Source: Trachelipus rathkii
Taxonomy: Eukaryota; Arthropoda; Malacostraca; Isopoda; Trachelipodidae
DNA length: 27,500 bases
NCBI GenBank assembly: GCA_015478945.1
Contig: JABUQX010023026.1
Coordinates: forward strand, 22,501-50,000
Direction: 5' to 3'
Made by a program: the position numbers and the translations under genes. This document shows, in pieces, positions 12,112-21,929 of the stretch. A model generated the notes under the pieces. It saw only the letters and a list, made by a program, of their open reading frames with translations. It was not told the origin of the DNA and made no database searches. Numbering within the stretch: the stretch's first letter is position 1; the number at the start of each line of letters is the position of its first letter.

Positions 12112-12142
12112 TTGTTGATGAGATCATTAATAATGTATTTAT

Positions 12143-12156
12143 TGCCTAAATAGGCA
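12143..12156. repeat. Inverted repeat TGCCTA-aa-TAGGCA
   Basis: Perfect 6-bp arms are separated by two bases, 31 bp after the 16-bp palindrome. It lies within ATTG...GCAAT, an extra imperfect outer pairing. Confidence 0.85.
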
Positions 12157-12304
12157 GAGCAATAGACAAGTCCTTGCTCCCTTTACGATGGCTATACAAG
12201 GCGTCTGGGCAACTCTCTGCAAAATCCTAAACTTTTTATTCCTCGCAATTTTCTTTGCATCACAATTGCAGAGCTAAGCATGATCGCCGCTTTCGCTTCG
12301 CAGG

Positions 12305-12338
12305 TTTCACTTGTATGTAAACAAACCAGCAAGTGAAA
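12305..12338. repeat. Stem-loop TTTCACTTG / CAAGTGAAA
   Basis: Perfect 9-bp arms (12305-12313 and 12330-12338) enclose a 16-base loop. It is the third perfect inverted repeat in this short interval. Confidence 0.85.
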
Positions 12339-13084
12339 TGGGATCAAAATAAATTCTTTTAAAGTTGTTCCTAAAAAATTTATTTCTAAACTTTTAATTT
12401 TTTATTATTATATTCGAGAATCTGATTAATTTTTCAATAACAAACAAATTTCATTCTAAGCTAATTTTTTTTTTTTTATTAAGCAAAGGAAGCATTTTGG
12501 GAAAAGCATACTTTTATTAGGCGACTAAAATAAAATATAAAAACATACAAAAAAAATATACTATCTATATATACATAATTAAATTTGAACTTATATTTTA
12601 TACAAAAGCTTGTACTTTACTATGAGAAAATATTCTTTTGACAATCACTATTTTAAATAAAAAGGGTATGTAATAAAGTTTAATCTATAGTTAGTATTGC
12701 AAGATGACAGAGGTTTTTTTTTTTTCAATCAATATGTATTTCGTTATATTTTCAAAGAGCTTGTCTTTCTCATGAGAAAATATTCGTGCTACCACCGTTT
12801 TCACATTTATGTACAATATCATCATAAATTTTGCTAATAAATTTTAATATTAATACTAAACACGTCGGAAATAATTACCTTTCTGTCCCCGATGTTACAG
12901 TAGCTTTTTACAAGATACTTGGGAAAATATAATTCTTTCATCTGGTTATTCTAATATAGGACCTACATTGTTTAACATCAAGAATGCAAAAAAAGATTTG
13001 ATGTTTTTGTTAGAATACTTGACCTAGCCAAATTTCTATGAAGGGTCGACAGCTATAAAAAGTTTGGCGCACCTCGAATCTATT

Positions 13085-14560
13085 TCCATATTCCTGGAAA
13101 GTAAGTCTCCATCATAATTCCTCAATTTAACCATGCTCAGTCTTATGCAAATAATGTCTAGATTCTTCATTGAGTCATAACTTAATCAGCCTCATGCTTC
13201 TTATTTCTAAGCTATAGCATTTGTGTTAAAAGCATTCGTTGATATTCGAATTAGCTGTATTTTCTTATTGCTATCATCCTTCGATTGAACCTTAACAACA
13301 TTAGTTTTATTTATCTCAACCACTATTAGTTACCATTGCTTATTATCGTATCCAGATTTTGGCCCATCACCCAAACTTACCTAGTTTTTGCTAAACAAGT
13401 CTCCAAACTCGGTACCGAAAAGCCCAACACCTTTACAACTCGAGTGAACTCTGTTAATTTTCCAAGATCTTTAATCCAGAATAACTTCCTCCCACAAAGT
13501 TCCAAAAAACCTAATATTCTTCTGCAAACATGAATTTCCTAACCTTTCTTTCCACGCTAAAGCCCTCCTCCCCCATTCCTGACCTGCACCTAACCTAGGT
13601 AAATCCCAGAAATCATGCACCTCTTCCACTAGCTTCATCTTCTGAATCAATCCCTATACATCTGCTATAATTTTTTCTGACTTCTACTTCCTAGTATCAT
13701 TTGACCCAATGCACAATCCACAAGTTGACATCAACATCTTGGTAGAATCACATGCTCTCTATTATCTATCCCACGATATATCACTCACTCTCGGCAACCT
13801 GGATACATACTCTCAATCGTTTCTTTTTATTCATATTTTGAAAAGTCCTATCTAGGTATCGTATCATAGTATCCAATTAGCAATGCCTCAGTCTTCCCTT
13901 TAGAAAACTGCCAACATTACCAATTGCCCTCCTCTCTCGATGCCCTCCCCATCTGGAAGACATTCAAACCTGTTACTGCAAGTCACAGGCTGACTGACTT
14001 TCGAGATCTCATCGTTAAATTATTATTTTCTAATCTTCAAAACTATTTAATAATTCATCTGCAGACCTATTTTCTAATTACTTTATCCTTTTCCCTCTCA
14101 TCTTCCTGCCTAGGTTGTCACCATTCCTGTCTACCCCCTATTACTCCACTCCCTCTCGCCTCTACACGTCCCTACTAACTTTTCTTTGACACTTCCTCCT
14201 TTCTCAACTCAATACCAATTTTTCAATTTATTCATATTTTCACTCAGTCTTGCAACTCCTTCCTTAACACCACATTCTCTGCATTCAAACAACAAACAGG
14301 GCAGCTATTTCACATATCACCCCTCACACAGTCCACAGTTAATTCACACAGAGCATAACCTACTAACTTTAAAATTATTATCACTTTACTAATTCTAACC
14401 TACTATTCTTTACAACTACAGTTTAAAATTGCTAACGCCTAAAAAAGAAATAAAACTAATATCTTTAAACAAGTAAAAATTACACATAAGAACTTAACAA
14501 TATTTAAAATAGACAATTATAAAACGACTGCCTAATTCTTATCAACAGAACAATCTTATT
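13085..14560 (-). mobile_element. CR1-like LINE copy 3 (5' part only), head-to-head with copy 1
   Basis: The reverse complement of this interval aligns by eye, with many small indels, to copy 1 from about 15190 to 16600. Shared anchors include the 5' leader (tttattt...ttttag...ttag), the bases encoding GCAGATGAAT, the stretch CTTCCAGAT-GGGAGGG, GATTGATTCAGAAGA-GAAGCTAGTGGAAGA, and GAATCTAGACATTATTTGCATAA. It therefore carries the leader, the whole esterase ORF1 and the first codons of the endonuclease, then loses homology near 13085-13100, before the reverse transcriptase. A copy retaining its 5' end but lacking its 3' end is not the usual 5'-truncation of a LINE, so a later deletion or recombination is implied. 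Confidence 0.85.
13330..14390 (-). pseudogene. CR1-like ORF1 with SGNH/GDSL esterase-like domain (copy 3)
   Basis: This is the same ORF1 as in copy 1, on the opposite strand. In broken frames the N-terminus gives a Cys-rich segment (NSCPVCC near 14300) followed by a heptad-like stretch (VLRKELQ). Next comes the esterase domain: MIRYLDRTF (about 13855-13885, block I region, preceded by a decayed Gly-Asp-Ser/Thr), a GSNDT word (about 13706-13720, block III G-x-N-D), and an alpha-helical region with LIQKMKL (about 13640). In CR1-like LINEs this domain is known as an ORF1 component with a proposed role in membrane or lipid interaction. Frames change every 30-60 codons, so this is a pseudogene. 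The identification rests on comparison with copy 1 as much as on its own motifs. Confidence 0.65.
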
Positions 14561-14990
14561 GTAATAATACCCAATGAAACCTCGTACACAGGAAGTATAA
14601 TCTCCTCTTAACTCTATCCTATCGCTTTAGGAAAATATCTAATTTAAATATGTGGTCTTACAAAAATTAGAGCAATCATCACTGGTAACTGACCGTGTAC
14701 ATGCAACTGTGGATTCGCCATATGAGCGATCCAGTGAGTCTGACGCAGGTGACCAGTGAGTGACCAGTGACCAGTGAGTGAATCTCTCTGCTCTCTGCAA
14801 TTTATTTAATATAATTTGTGATTGAAAGTGAATTTCAGTAAACAAATTAGTGCTTGTCGTATCTAATTCACACTACGCGGTTGTATATAACTACAGTCAT
14901 TAAAAATTGTTATATTAATTTTGTAATAAAATTTAAATTTTATAGCCTAACCCTAGGCTAACATAGGTAAGAGTTTTACCTGTTTTCTGT
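14561..14990. other. Region between head-to-head LINE 5' ends
   Basis: This stretch of about 430 bp separates the divergent 5' leaders of copies 3 and 1. It contains a short tandem repeat (see 14731-14779), an AT-rich centre and the word ttgtatataactacag. It would be expected to hold the 5' leader and internal promoter of copy 1, but I can point to no verified promoter element. No coding frame. Confidence 0.4.
14731..14779 (+). repeat. Short tandem repeat of GACCAGTGAGT
   Basis: CCAGTGAGT occurs at 14731-14739, 14753-14761 and 14771-14779, with a shortened CCAGTGA at 14764-14770. Spacing is irregular (22, 11 and 7 bases). It lies just outside the 5' leader of LINE copy 1 and may be part of its 5' region. 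Confidence 0.85.
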
Positions 14991-15289
14991 GTCCGGGTTT
15001 ATTTGGATTCTTAAATAGACTTTTCTTGTATTTAAATACCACGTCTTTACTTAATTGTTACTTTAATTTAGTGATAATTTAAACTTAAATTAGGTTTTCA
15101 ATCACAGACACGCTTAGCCTACTTATAACTTTTATATATCCCTGGCCTAGGCTAATGCTCAAACTAAATTTTTAAAATTCTTTAACTCTATTTTAAAAAG
15201 AGAGCTAGTTTATTTTCCTTTTAGCTTTAGTGATATTCTTAAGACTGTAGCTTGGTAAACATAATAAGTACAGGTCGTAAGGCTAATAA

Positions 15290-16330
15290 TAATTTAAAGT
15301 ATGTATCTCTGTTGCTGAACTATCTGTGGACTGTAAGGTAATATTGAATAGAAAGCCTGCTCTGTGAATGTTGGAATTGCAGAGAAGTGCTGTTGGTTAA
15401 GAACGGAGATTCAAAGACTGAGTGACAAATCTGAATGGATCTGAAGAGAAGAAGTATTTAGTTGGAGAAAGTGAGGGAAGTGTTTAGAAAAAAGTTAGCT
15501 AGTGAAATGTCGCGGCACAGGAGGAGCGGGAATATAGGGGTACGACAGGAATACGTGAATTCACCTAGCGCAGGCAAGATAGAGCTGAAAAGGTATAAAG
15601 GTAGCGTATAATATGTCGCAGATGAATATAGATTGTAGAAACTAGAAACTAATGATTTAAAGATGAGCATCCTCGAAAAGTCACGTCATCCTTTGACCTG
15701 CAGTACACAGTTGCGATCTGTCTTCCAGATCGGGAGGGATCAGCAGATGCCAATGGTTAAATGTTGAGTTTTCTGCAAGGAAGACTGATACAATGCTATT
15801 CGAGACCTCTATGATACGATTATCCTCAGACAGGACATTTTCAACTAAGAAATAAAAGAATCGAGTTTGAAGACGTATCGTTATCCAGTGCCAGAGGATG
15901 ATATCGTGCATACGATACGATAAGAGATTATTCTACAAATTTGATTTCAGAGTGATTGTCGCATGGTGGTACAAATGGATATAGGCATCAGAAGGTTCAG
16001 AAGAACTCATAGCAGATTATAGGCGATTGATTCAGAAGAGGAAAGCTAGTGGAAGAAGGTGCTTGAGTTTTCTCGGATTTTACCCTAGTTAGTGTGCAGG
16101 TCAGGTAAATGGGCGCAGTTAGGCCTTAGTGTAAAATGACAAAGGGTTAGACATTTGATTCTATTCAGAAATTTAGGTTTTTGATTTGTGGAGAGAATGT
16201 CTGGATAAAGATCTTTTTGTCCAGCAGATGGAGTTTCACTTAGTCTCGCCAACGTGTTGAGCTTTTCAGCTACCAGTTACGAAACTTTTTAGAAACAAAC
16301 TAGGTAACAGTGGGGTGGTGGCTAAATCTG
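15290..16330 (+). pseudogene. CR1-like ORF1 with SGNH/GDSL esterase-like domain (copy 1)
   Basis: ORF1 of a CR1-like LINE encodes the RNA-binding or accessory protein of the retrotransposition particle; in this subgroup it carries an SGNH-type esterase fold. Frames are broken, but landmarks are in order. A Cys-containing N-terminus and heptad-like EIQRLSDK lie near 15410. SMIR...DRTF (about 15808-15840) marks the block I region. HGGTN (15962-15976) is block III G-x-N, with the following Asp shifted by one inserted base. EELIADYRRLIQKRKASGRR (about 16000-16060) is an amphipathic helix. PADGV (about 16225-16240) is the block V D-G-V, with its His displaced by an extra T. Copies 2 and 3 confirm each block from separate sequence. 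The original start codon cannot be placed. Confidence 0.7.
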
Positions 16331-16429
16331 GATACAAACAATAGCAATGGTCACTGTAATAGTGGGGAGATAAATACAAAACTAATGTTGTTACAGGTTT
16401 AAATAATGATGATAGCAATAAAAATAACA

Positions 16430-17110
16430 CCATTTCAAATATCAAAATGTTTTTACACAAACGCTCATAGCCTTAGAAATAAAAAAGAATGCAGCTGATT
16501 ATTATACCATAAATGAGAAATCTAGACATTATTTGCAAAACTGAGGCATGGGTTATGAAGAATTATATGGAGACTCCTTCTCAGGAATATAATAGAGCGG
16601 ATATTCACTTAACTTATCACCTAGCGTAGAGGAAAGAAGGATGTGGTCGTGGCGCTTTAATGTTAAAAGCTCATCAATAGTTGATCGACTGACTTTAAAC
16701 TATAAACATGGTTTCTCTTGTGAATAATATCCTTATATACAAAATCCATATAGACATAGGGGCATTTTATAGACCTCCTGGCCAATCCCAGACTTAGGAT
16801 GCTGAATTGTGAAAGAAACTTGAGACAGCATGCCCACAGTAATGAAAAAAACGTATAAGTCATATATGGTGATTTTTAAATTTTCCTGGCATACATTCGT
16901 TGGGATCCTTCTCTAATAGGCTCCGGGGTGGACCGTAGTTAAGTTCTGCATTCATAAATTGTGATACAGATACAACTTTTTGACCCAATGTCCAAAACCA
17001 CAAGATACGAGCAATCTACTTAGACTTAATATTAACTAATGAAGAAAGTATGGTGGATGAGTAGAGTTTAGGAGAATTTAGGACTTAGTGACCATAATAA
17101 TAAATTTAAG
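16430..17110 (+). pseudogene. CR1-like ORF2 AP-endonuclease domain (copy 1)
   Basis: This is the N-terminal domain of ORF2, which nicks target DNA to prime reverse transcription. Landmarks in order: DIICKTEAWV (16525-16554) with the catalytic Glu; a decayed glycine-rich strand near 16640; IGAFYRPPGQSQ (16756-16791); a frameshifted GDF...F..W block near 16868-16910; LDLILTNEESMVD (about 17019-17058); and SDHN (17087-17098), the C-terminal Asp-His catalytic pair. At least four single-base shifts and an in-frame TAG (about 17061) break it. Copy 2 at 21930-22600 carries the same blocks with different lesions. The domain would be followed directly by the linker to the reverse transcriptase. Confidence 0.82.
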
Positions 17111-19326
17111 ATTTAATATGAATGTGATATCTGGGCCCAAATGCGCAAGTTACATAAAGGAAAAAGATCATAAGATTTACGAAATGCGCGATTTCAAGCG
17201 AAGGAATGATTCCTTTGGAAAAGAATCTAAGGGAATTAGAGTTTAAAGAACCAAAAACTGTTTTTCATTGTGGACGTACCTTATACATAACCATAGTAAT
17301 CGAATATTCCAGTCATATGTTTTAGAGATAAACCCATTAGGGTCGGCGAACGAGAGAACATGTTTGGCTGGAATAGCAGAGATACAGAAGAAACATTAAT
17401 GAAAAGCGCAAGTGTTATCTAAAAGATTCAGGGTATGTAATACGGGAAGATGATTTAGACAAATTATAAGGAAAAAATAGAACATGAAGTTAAACCAACT
17501 CTCAATAAGAAAAGGCAAATGAGCGAGCAGCAAATTAATCTTAAGCAAGGAATAGTAATAAGAACCTGAAAAAGTTTTTCAGCTTTTATAAATTTAAAAG
17601 TAATTAAATAGGACAACATATAGTTAAAATTGACTGAAAATTTAGTGAGTTCAGATAAGGATTGGTCAACATTTTTTTCAATGCTTATTTTGCTTCAGTG
17701 CTTACAGAGGAAAGATTAGTAATAGTTTGGAGACTAATAATTCTTGTATGCATGTAACAAATGACTTACAGAATTTTATTCTCAAATAGATATTAAACGT
17801 TTATTAGATCATATTGATCCAAGTAGAGCTTCAGGCCCTGATGGTATATATGTGTAAGAGAATTCTGACACCAAAGAAGGGTAGTTTAAGCATTTGCAAA
17901 GGCACTCGGTAATTTAACTCTTTAAGCGATCTATAACTACTTTGGTGAGGTACCCAGATGACTGAAAAACAGCATACTGTATCCTATCTATAAGAAAGGT
18001 AGTAAGGAAGTTTGGGAAATTATAGGCCAGTTAGCTTAACATTTCTGGTTGTAAGGTTTCTGGAGAAAGTTTACTGCAAGGTTTCATATAGAAAATAATT
18101 TAGAAGATAAAACAAGGTTATTTGTATGACTCCCAGCATGGTTCAGAAAGGGTAGGTCATGTCCAGACAACCCTTTTAGGAATTCTATGGAATACATTAT
18201 CTGACTGCATCTCGACGGCGACGATATCCCAGTTTGATATTGTTATTTAACTTTAGTAAAGCTTTGAACTAAGTTCCCCACATACAGGCTGATCGAAAAA
18301 AGTTATTGCATTGGTCATGGTGGTACGTGTACATGGTTGGATTTCAAAGAGTGGCTTGCGAAAATAGACAAACAGTCGTGTCACAACTAAATGGAAATAC
18401 ATCATCATGGAACATAGTGAAGAGTGGTGTCCCACAGGTTCAGTGCTGGGGCCACTATCGTTCCTCATATATATAAATTGATTTAGACCAGGGACTTAAA
18501 TGCAAGTTTCTCCAAGTTTGCAGATGATAATAAAGTGCCACCTCAGTTAGGAATAGTGATAGCGATGCAATAAAGATCAAAATGATCGTTGATAAACCTT
18601 CTTGGGTGGCAGTATAAGTCGGCAAATGAATTTTCAATAGTAAAAAGTGTAAGTTCTTCACTAAGTCACTCAAATAAAAGTTTTAACTACGATATGAATG
18701 GGAGTGGCTTGAGTGAGTCTTTGGACCAAAAAAAGATTTAGGTGTTGATTATAAGCATAAATTTGAAAGTAGCTAATCATGTTTGGAAAGCTAGAAATAA
18801 AGCTAATAAGATGCCTGGGCATAATAAATCGCAATGTTGTTTACAGAGCAAGGAAGTAATAAGTAAACGTCATACATAGCTATGTTAGGCCAGGTAATAG
18901 AGTATTGATCACAAGTTGGCCCCTTACTTACCAGAAAGACCTTAGATATGGCTTCAGAGAGCAGTGCAACAATACGAGCAACAAGACTCGATTTTGGGTT
19001 TGAGGGTAAGAGCTATAGGAGAGGCTCGGAAGGAGGTTAGGAATGTTTCTGTAAAAGGCGATTTTCCTCAGAAGGCGACCATCATAGCAAGTCTAACAAA
19101 ATATTTACAATCTATTGATAACATAGAGAACCCAGAAGGAATTTGGAGGGATGGAGAGGAAAGCAGAGGGTGGAGCAACACGCGGGTGACGGAAAGCAGC
19201 GGAGGCTCTGAAAGAGTGATATTAACACCTGGTTTTGAGGACAAGGATTTGCTGGGGGAGGATACCTGTGGAGAGAAGATCTGTGCAATTGGAATAAGTA
19301 ATTTGAAGGTAGCTTTTGAAAATTGA
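17111..19326 (+). pseudogene. CR1-like ORF2 linker, reverse transcriptase and C-terminal tail (copy 1)
   Basis: This is the polymerase half of ORF2. Visible blocks: ASGPDGIYV (about 17828-17854); NYRPVSLTFLVV (18018-18053); DSQHG (18128-18142), the start of the finger block before domain A; a frameshifted domain A near 18232-18282 ending KVPH-like (VPH at about 18270-18280); HGWISEWLA (about 18333-18360); SGVPQ then SVLGPLSFLIYIN (18424-18478, domain B, one base lost between the parts); and KFADDNK (18514-18534), domain C with both catalytic Asp residues. The C-terminal tail runs on past 18960 with a basic KRRF-like block, then an open 120-codon stretch (18964-19326) ending SNLKVAFEN and TGA. 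Several stops and frameshifts show the copy cannot make the enzyme. Confidence 0.82.
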
Positions 19327-20116
19327 AAATTTAATATTTTGTATTTGGTATTTATTTTTGATGAAAAAATAATTGTTTTTGCCTTTTTAATATACATAAT
19401 TTCAAGATCTGAACAAATTTTTAAATCAACTGGTGTGAACAAACAAGGCTCAACGTAAATTCCCTTTTGAAAATGACATTAATTTCAATATTATAACCCC
19501 TGCAAAAAAGTAGGCTTTTACTCTTCAAATTATTTATAGATAACGTGGAATTTGACTGACAACGTCTTTGCCATTACCGCTTGAAGAGGGTCTCTTTATT
19601 TATCACTGACTCGGGGGCTGGGAACCCCTCAACATCAATTTACTTCCATGAAGAACGTCTTCGTTATTATATGGTTCGTATATAAAGTAGTGCATAATGA
19701 TGAGTATAAATAGTTTATTAGTGATAATCGATGCATGATAACCAATTAACTTGATAATAATAATATAGTGATGCAGTGATAGTGTTAATGACTATATGTA
19801 ATAATCGATGCATAATGCGTGTTAAGTTTAATAATAGTTAAATGATAATGTATTTAGTGGCAGTGATGTTAATAATGATTAGTAATTTAATGATTGTACT
19901 TATTAATGACACGTGATGACATAACGACTTAATTGGTTAATTATAGATTACATATTGTTGATTAGTTTTGTGTAATAAAATATTGATGGTAATATGTCAT
20001 TGTATTAATGGTTTCATATTGACAGAATATTTATATATTTATATATATGTGTATTATATGTATTATTTTTTTTTATCATTTTTTTTGTATTTTATTATTT
20101 ATTTTATAAATAACAA
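19327..20116. other. AT-rich spacer with GAT/AAT low complexity
   Basis: No gene is visible. From about 19690 to 19930 the plus strand is made of loosely repeated gataat, gtgatg and taatga words. The 13-mer ATAATCGATGCAT occurs at 19723-19735 and again at 19801-19813. This could be a decayed microsatellite tail of LINE copy 1. It is followed by T-rich DNA at 20050-20100. Confidence 0.5.
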
Positions 20117-20405
20117 TGCGTCCGATTAGCTCAGTTTAAAGAGCCTCGGCTCAAACCAAGCTGAAGGGTCCCATGTTCGCAATTCTGGTTCGGTTTGGTA
20201 GATAATGTGATCTAATTCTCTCCTTGGTCTTGGCTCCGTTCTCTTGCTCGAAACGTTTAAATTGAGTACACCTCTCTCAAGGAACTAATTCCTTTTACAC
20301 CAAGAGCACGCTTGGTTTATCTCCTGTTTTTTCTGTTTTTTTATCTACGATATTGATATTAATTGGCATCCCTATTAATTAATAAAAAAAAAAATAATAA
20401 AAAAA
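20117..20405 (+). mobile_element. tRNA-derived SINE
   Basis: The head reads like a tRNA gene: TAGCTCAGTTTA (20127-20138) matches a polymerase III A box, and ATGTTCGCAATTCT (20173-20186) matches a B box with one inserted base, at the spacing expected within a tRNA. The anticodon arm and 3' acceptor strand do not pair well, and an unrelated body of about 140 bp follows (ctctccttggtcttggctcc... to about 20330). An A-rich tail with T interruptions is at about 20383-20405. This is the structure of a tRNA-headed SINE, transcribed by RNA polymerase III and mobilised by a LINE. A functional tRNA gene is unlikely because of the B-box insertion and loss of pairing. No target-site duplication was found. 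Confidence 0.7.
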
Positions 20406-21519
20406 ATTCATTAGTGAATTTTACATTGGACTAAGGTTGACTTCTAGGGGGCATATAATAAGTTAAATTATCAAGAAGACTAATGTCCATTCTTGAATTT
20501 ATATAGATAGCATTCATTCAGTAACTTAGGGTTGTTAAATTTGGAATAGTCCTGCAGAGTGATGATTTGTTGAAGTGTGTACTGCGATTGCTACATTTAA
20601 GAAACGGTTTTAGAATTCGTTTATTGATTTGTGGTTGGGTATCTATTATTAATATTTTTTTGTGATCGAACCAAATTGCGGTTTTTTTAGTTAATAGCAG
20701 TTATGTTTAGATTGTTTGCAATTTGGTTTGACCATTATACTTAGTTTATTTAAAGCTGTTGGATTGGTTTTGGTATCATATTACTTATGATTATTCATTT
20801 AGTTTTTTTGACGTAATCCAAATTGGCTGATTTTTGTTAGTTTATCATTATTTCAAGTTGTACATAGTCCCTAGTGTGCTTGTGAATTGCTATTATATCA
20901 TTGTTTTTTTGGTAGTGGGTTGACTGGTGCAGTCTTGATAAGGTTCCCATCAAGAGGTTTTATCTGTCTCTTATTATTCCTTAATTCCTCTTAATTCTTC
21001 TGTAGAAATTTTAATTTTAATTAAATTATTATGAAAATATATAAATAGTAATTAAAAACTTTTTAATTATATACACTAGTAATATATTCTATTAAGGAAA
21101 CCAATATTATTCTTGCATTAACAGTAATTCATCGTATAATCCCTTAAGTATGCTCTATCGTGGTCTAGGCTATCAATTACTCTGGCCTATTTTCATATAT
21201 ATTATATTGCCTAAATTAAATTATAAGAACTGACTTACTTAAAAAAATATTTAATACACTAAATTTATTAACACCTACTATTATAATCACTAAAATAACT
21301 CTATCTAATGCTACTACAAAATACATCAATACTATTGCAATTAGTGGTGTTCCCTTTGTGCTTCATTTTAGGCCTATCCTATATTTCAGGTTATGATATA
21401 GATTTTAGATGTATACATTTTAGTTGTTCTTCTGTGTTATTACTTCTTATGCATATAAACATATCATTAAACCTGATACTAGATGGCTGAAATTTAGAAC
21501 CTAACCTGGATTGGATCAA
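20406..21519. other. AT-rich spacer, no recognised gene
   Basis: This is T-rich and then A/T-rich DNA without coding or transposon motifs. The 60-codon ORF at 21308-21490 is hydrophobic, unsupported and probably chance. It contains the stem-loop listed at 20666-20731. The last portion may hold decayed 5' sequence of LINE copy 2, but homology to copy 1 is traceable only from about 21520-21560. Confidence 0.5.
20666..20731. repeat. Stem-loop TCGAACCAAATTGC / GCAATTTGGTTTGA
   Basis: Arms of 14 bases (20666-20679 and 20718-20731) pair at 13 of 14 positions around a 38-base T-rich loop. Related words (ggattggttttgg, aatccaaattggctg) occur within the next 120 bp. This may be the residue of a small inverted-repeat transposon. 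Confidence 0.8.
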
Positions 21520-21539
21520 AAAATTAATAAGTCTATGGG

Positions 21540-21830
21540 AGTTTTAACTAAGCTTGTGATTACCTAGGTTATGGTGCATGGTCGGCAGGTAAATGGGATG
21601 GTATGGGCTTTAGGTTGTAATATGTATAAGATTTAGGAACTTGATTTTTTTAGAAAATATTAGTTTTTTCGGATTTGTGGAGAGAATTTCTGATATTATT
21701 CTTTTTGCTTAGGCAATGGATGTTCATTTGTAGTCGTAAAGGTGTTTGTGGTCTTTCAGTACGCTTATTTGGAATCTGTTTAAAGCTAAAAAACTAGTTA
21801 AAGTTGGGGGTGATGGGCTAAATCTGGATA
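21540..21830 (+). pseudogene. 3' end of CR1-like ORF1 (copy 2)
   Basis: Only the end of the esterase ORF1 is left. It aligns to copy 1 about 16070-16340 through the anchors GCAGGTAAATGGG, GATTTGTGGAGAGAAT and GGCTAAATCTGGATA. The block V word survives as N-G-V-H-L around 21715-21732 if one inserted T is skipped, with Asn in place of the catalytic Asp. The frame is broken throughout. Confidence 0.6.
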
Positions 21831-21929
21831 TGAATAATAGCAATGTAACTGTAAATCTAGTGGAGATAATAAACTTAGTGTTGTTACATGGTTTTCAATA
21901 GAGGACAATAGCAATAAAATAACAGCATT

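Larger units (their letters stand above)
11431..13084. other. AT-rich spacer with short palindromes, no recognised gene
   Basis: This is mixed-complexity AT-rich DNA. A stretch ending tatttgcat plus an A-rich tail (12045-12064) could be the 3' end of an old retroposon on the plus strand. Two related stretches occur at about 12608-12632 and 12759-12785, both with AGCTTGT followed by ATGAGAAAATATTC, suggesting an ancient local duplication. The palindrome cluster at 12096-12338 is listed separately. No ORF of note. Confidence 0.5.
14991..19326 (+). mobile_element. CR1-like LINE copy 1, nearly full length, decayed
   Basis: This is a non-LTR retrotransposon of about 4.3 kb in the plus orientation. 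Order: 5' leader (to about 15290), ORF1 with an SGNH esterase-like domain (about 15290-16330), ORF2 endonuclease (about 16430-17110), linker, reverse transcriptase (about 17790-18650) and C-terminal tail ending at TGA 19324-19326. Assignment to the CR1-like group comes from the GVPQGSVLGPL-type and FADD motifs and from the esterase in ORF1, which is characteristic of some CR1/L2-group elements. The left edge is uncertain and is set where homology with copies 2 and 3 becomes traceable. The 3' end beyond the ORF2 stop is not defined; CR1 elements typically end in short tandem repeats, and GAT/AAT-rich DNA lies at 19680-19930. Confidence 0.85.

Noticed and set aside
14945..14968. CCTAACCCTAGGCTAACATAGG resembling arthropod telomeric CCTAA repeats
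   Set aside because: The words are not in tandem and are interrupted; two or three chance matches only.
19068..19442. Minus-strand ORF of 124 codons
   Set aside because: It is antisense to the C-terminal tail of CR1-like ORF2 copy 1 and the AT-rich DNA after it.
20117..20190. Functional tRNA gene
   Set aside because: The B box has an inserted base, the stems do not pair properly, and a non-tRNA body with an A-rich tail follows, as in a SINE.
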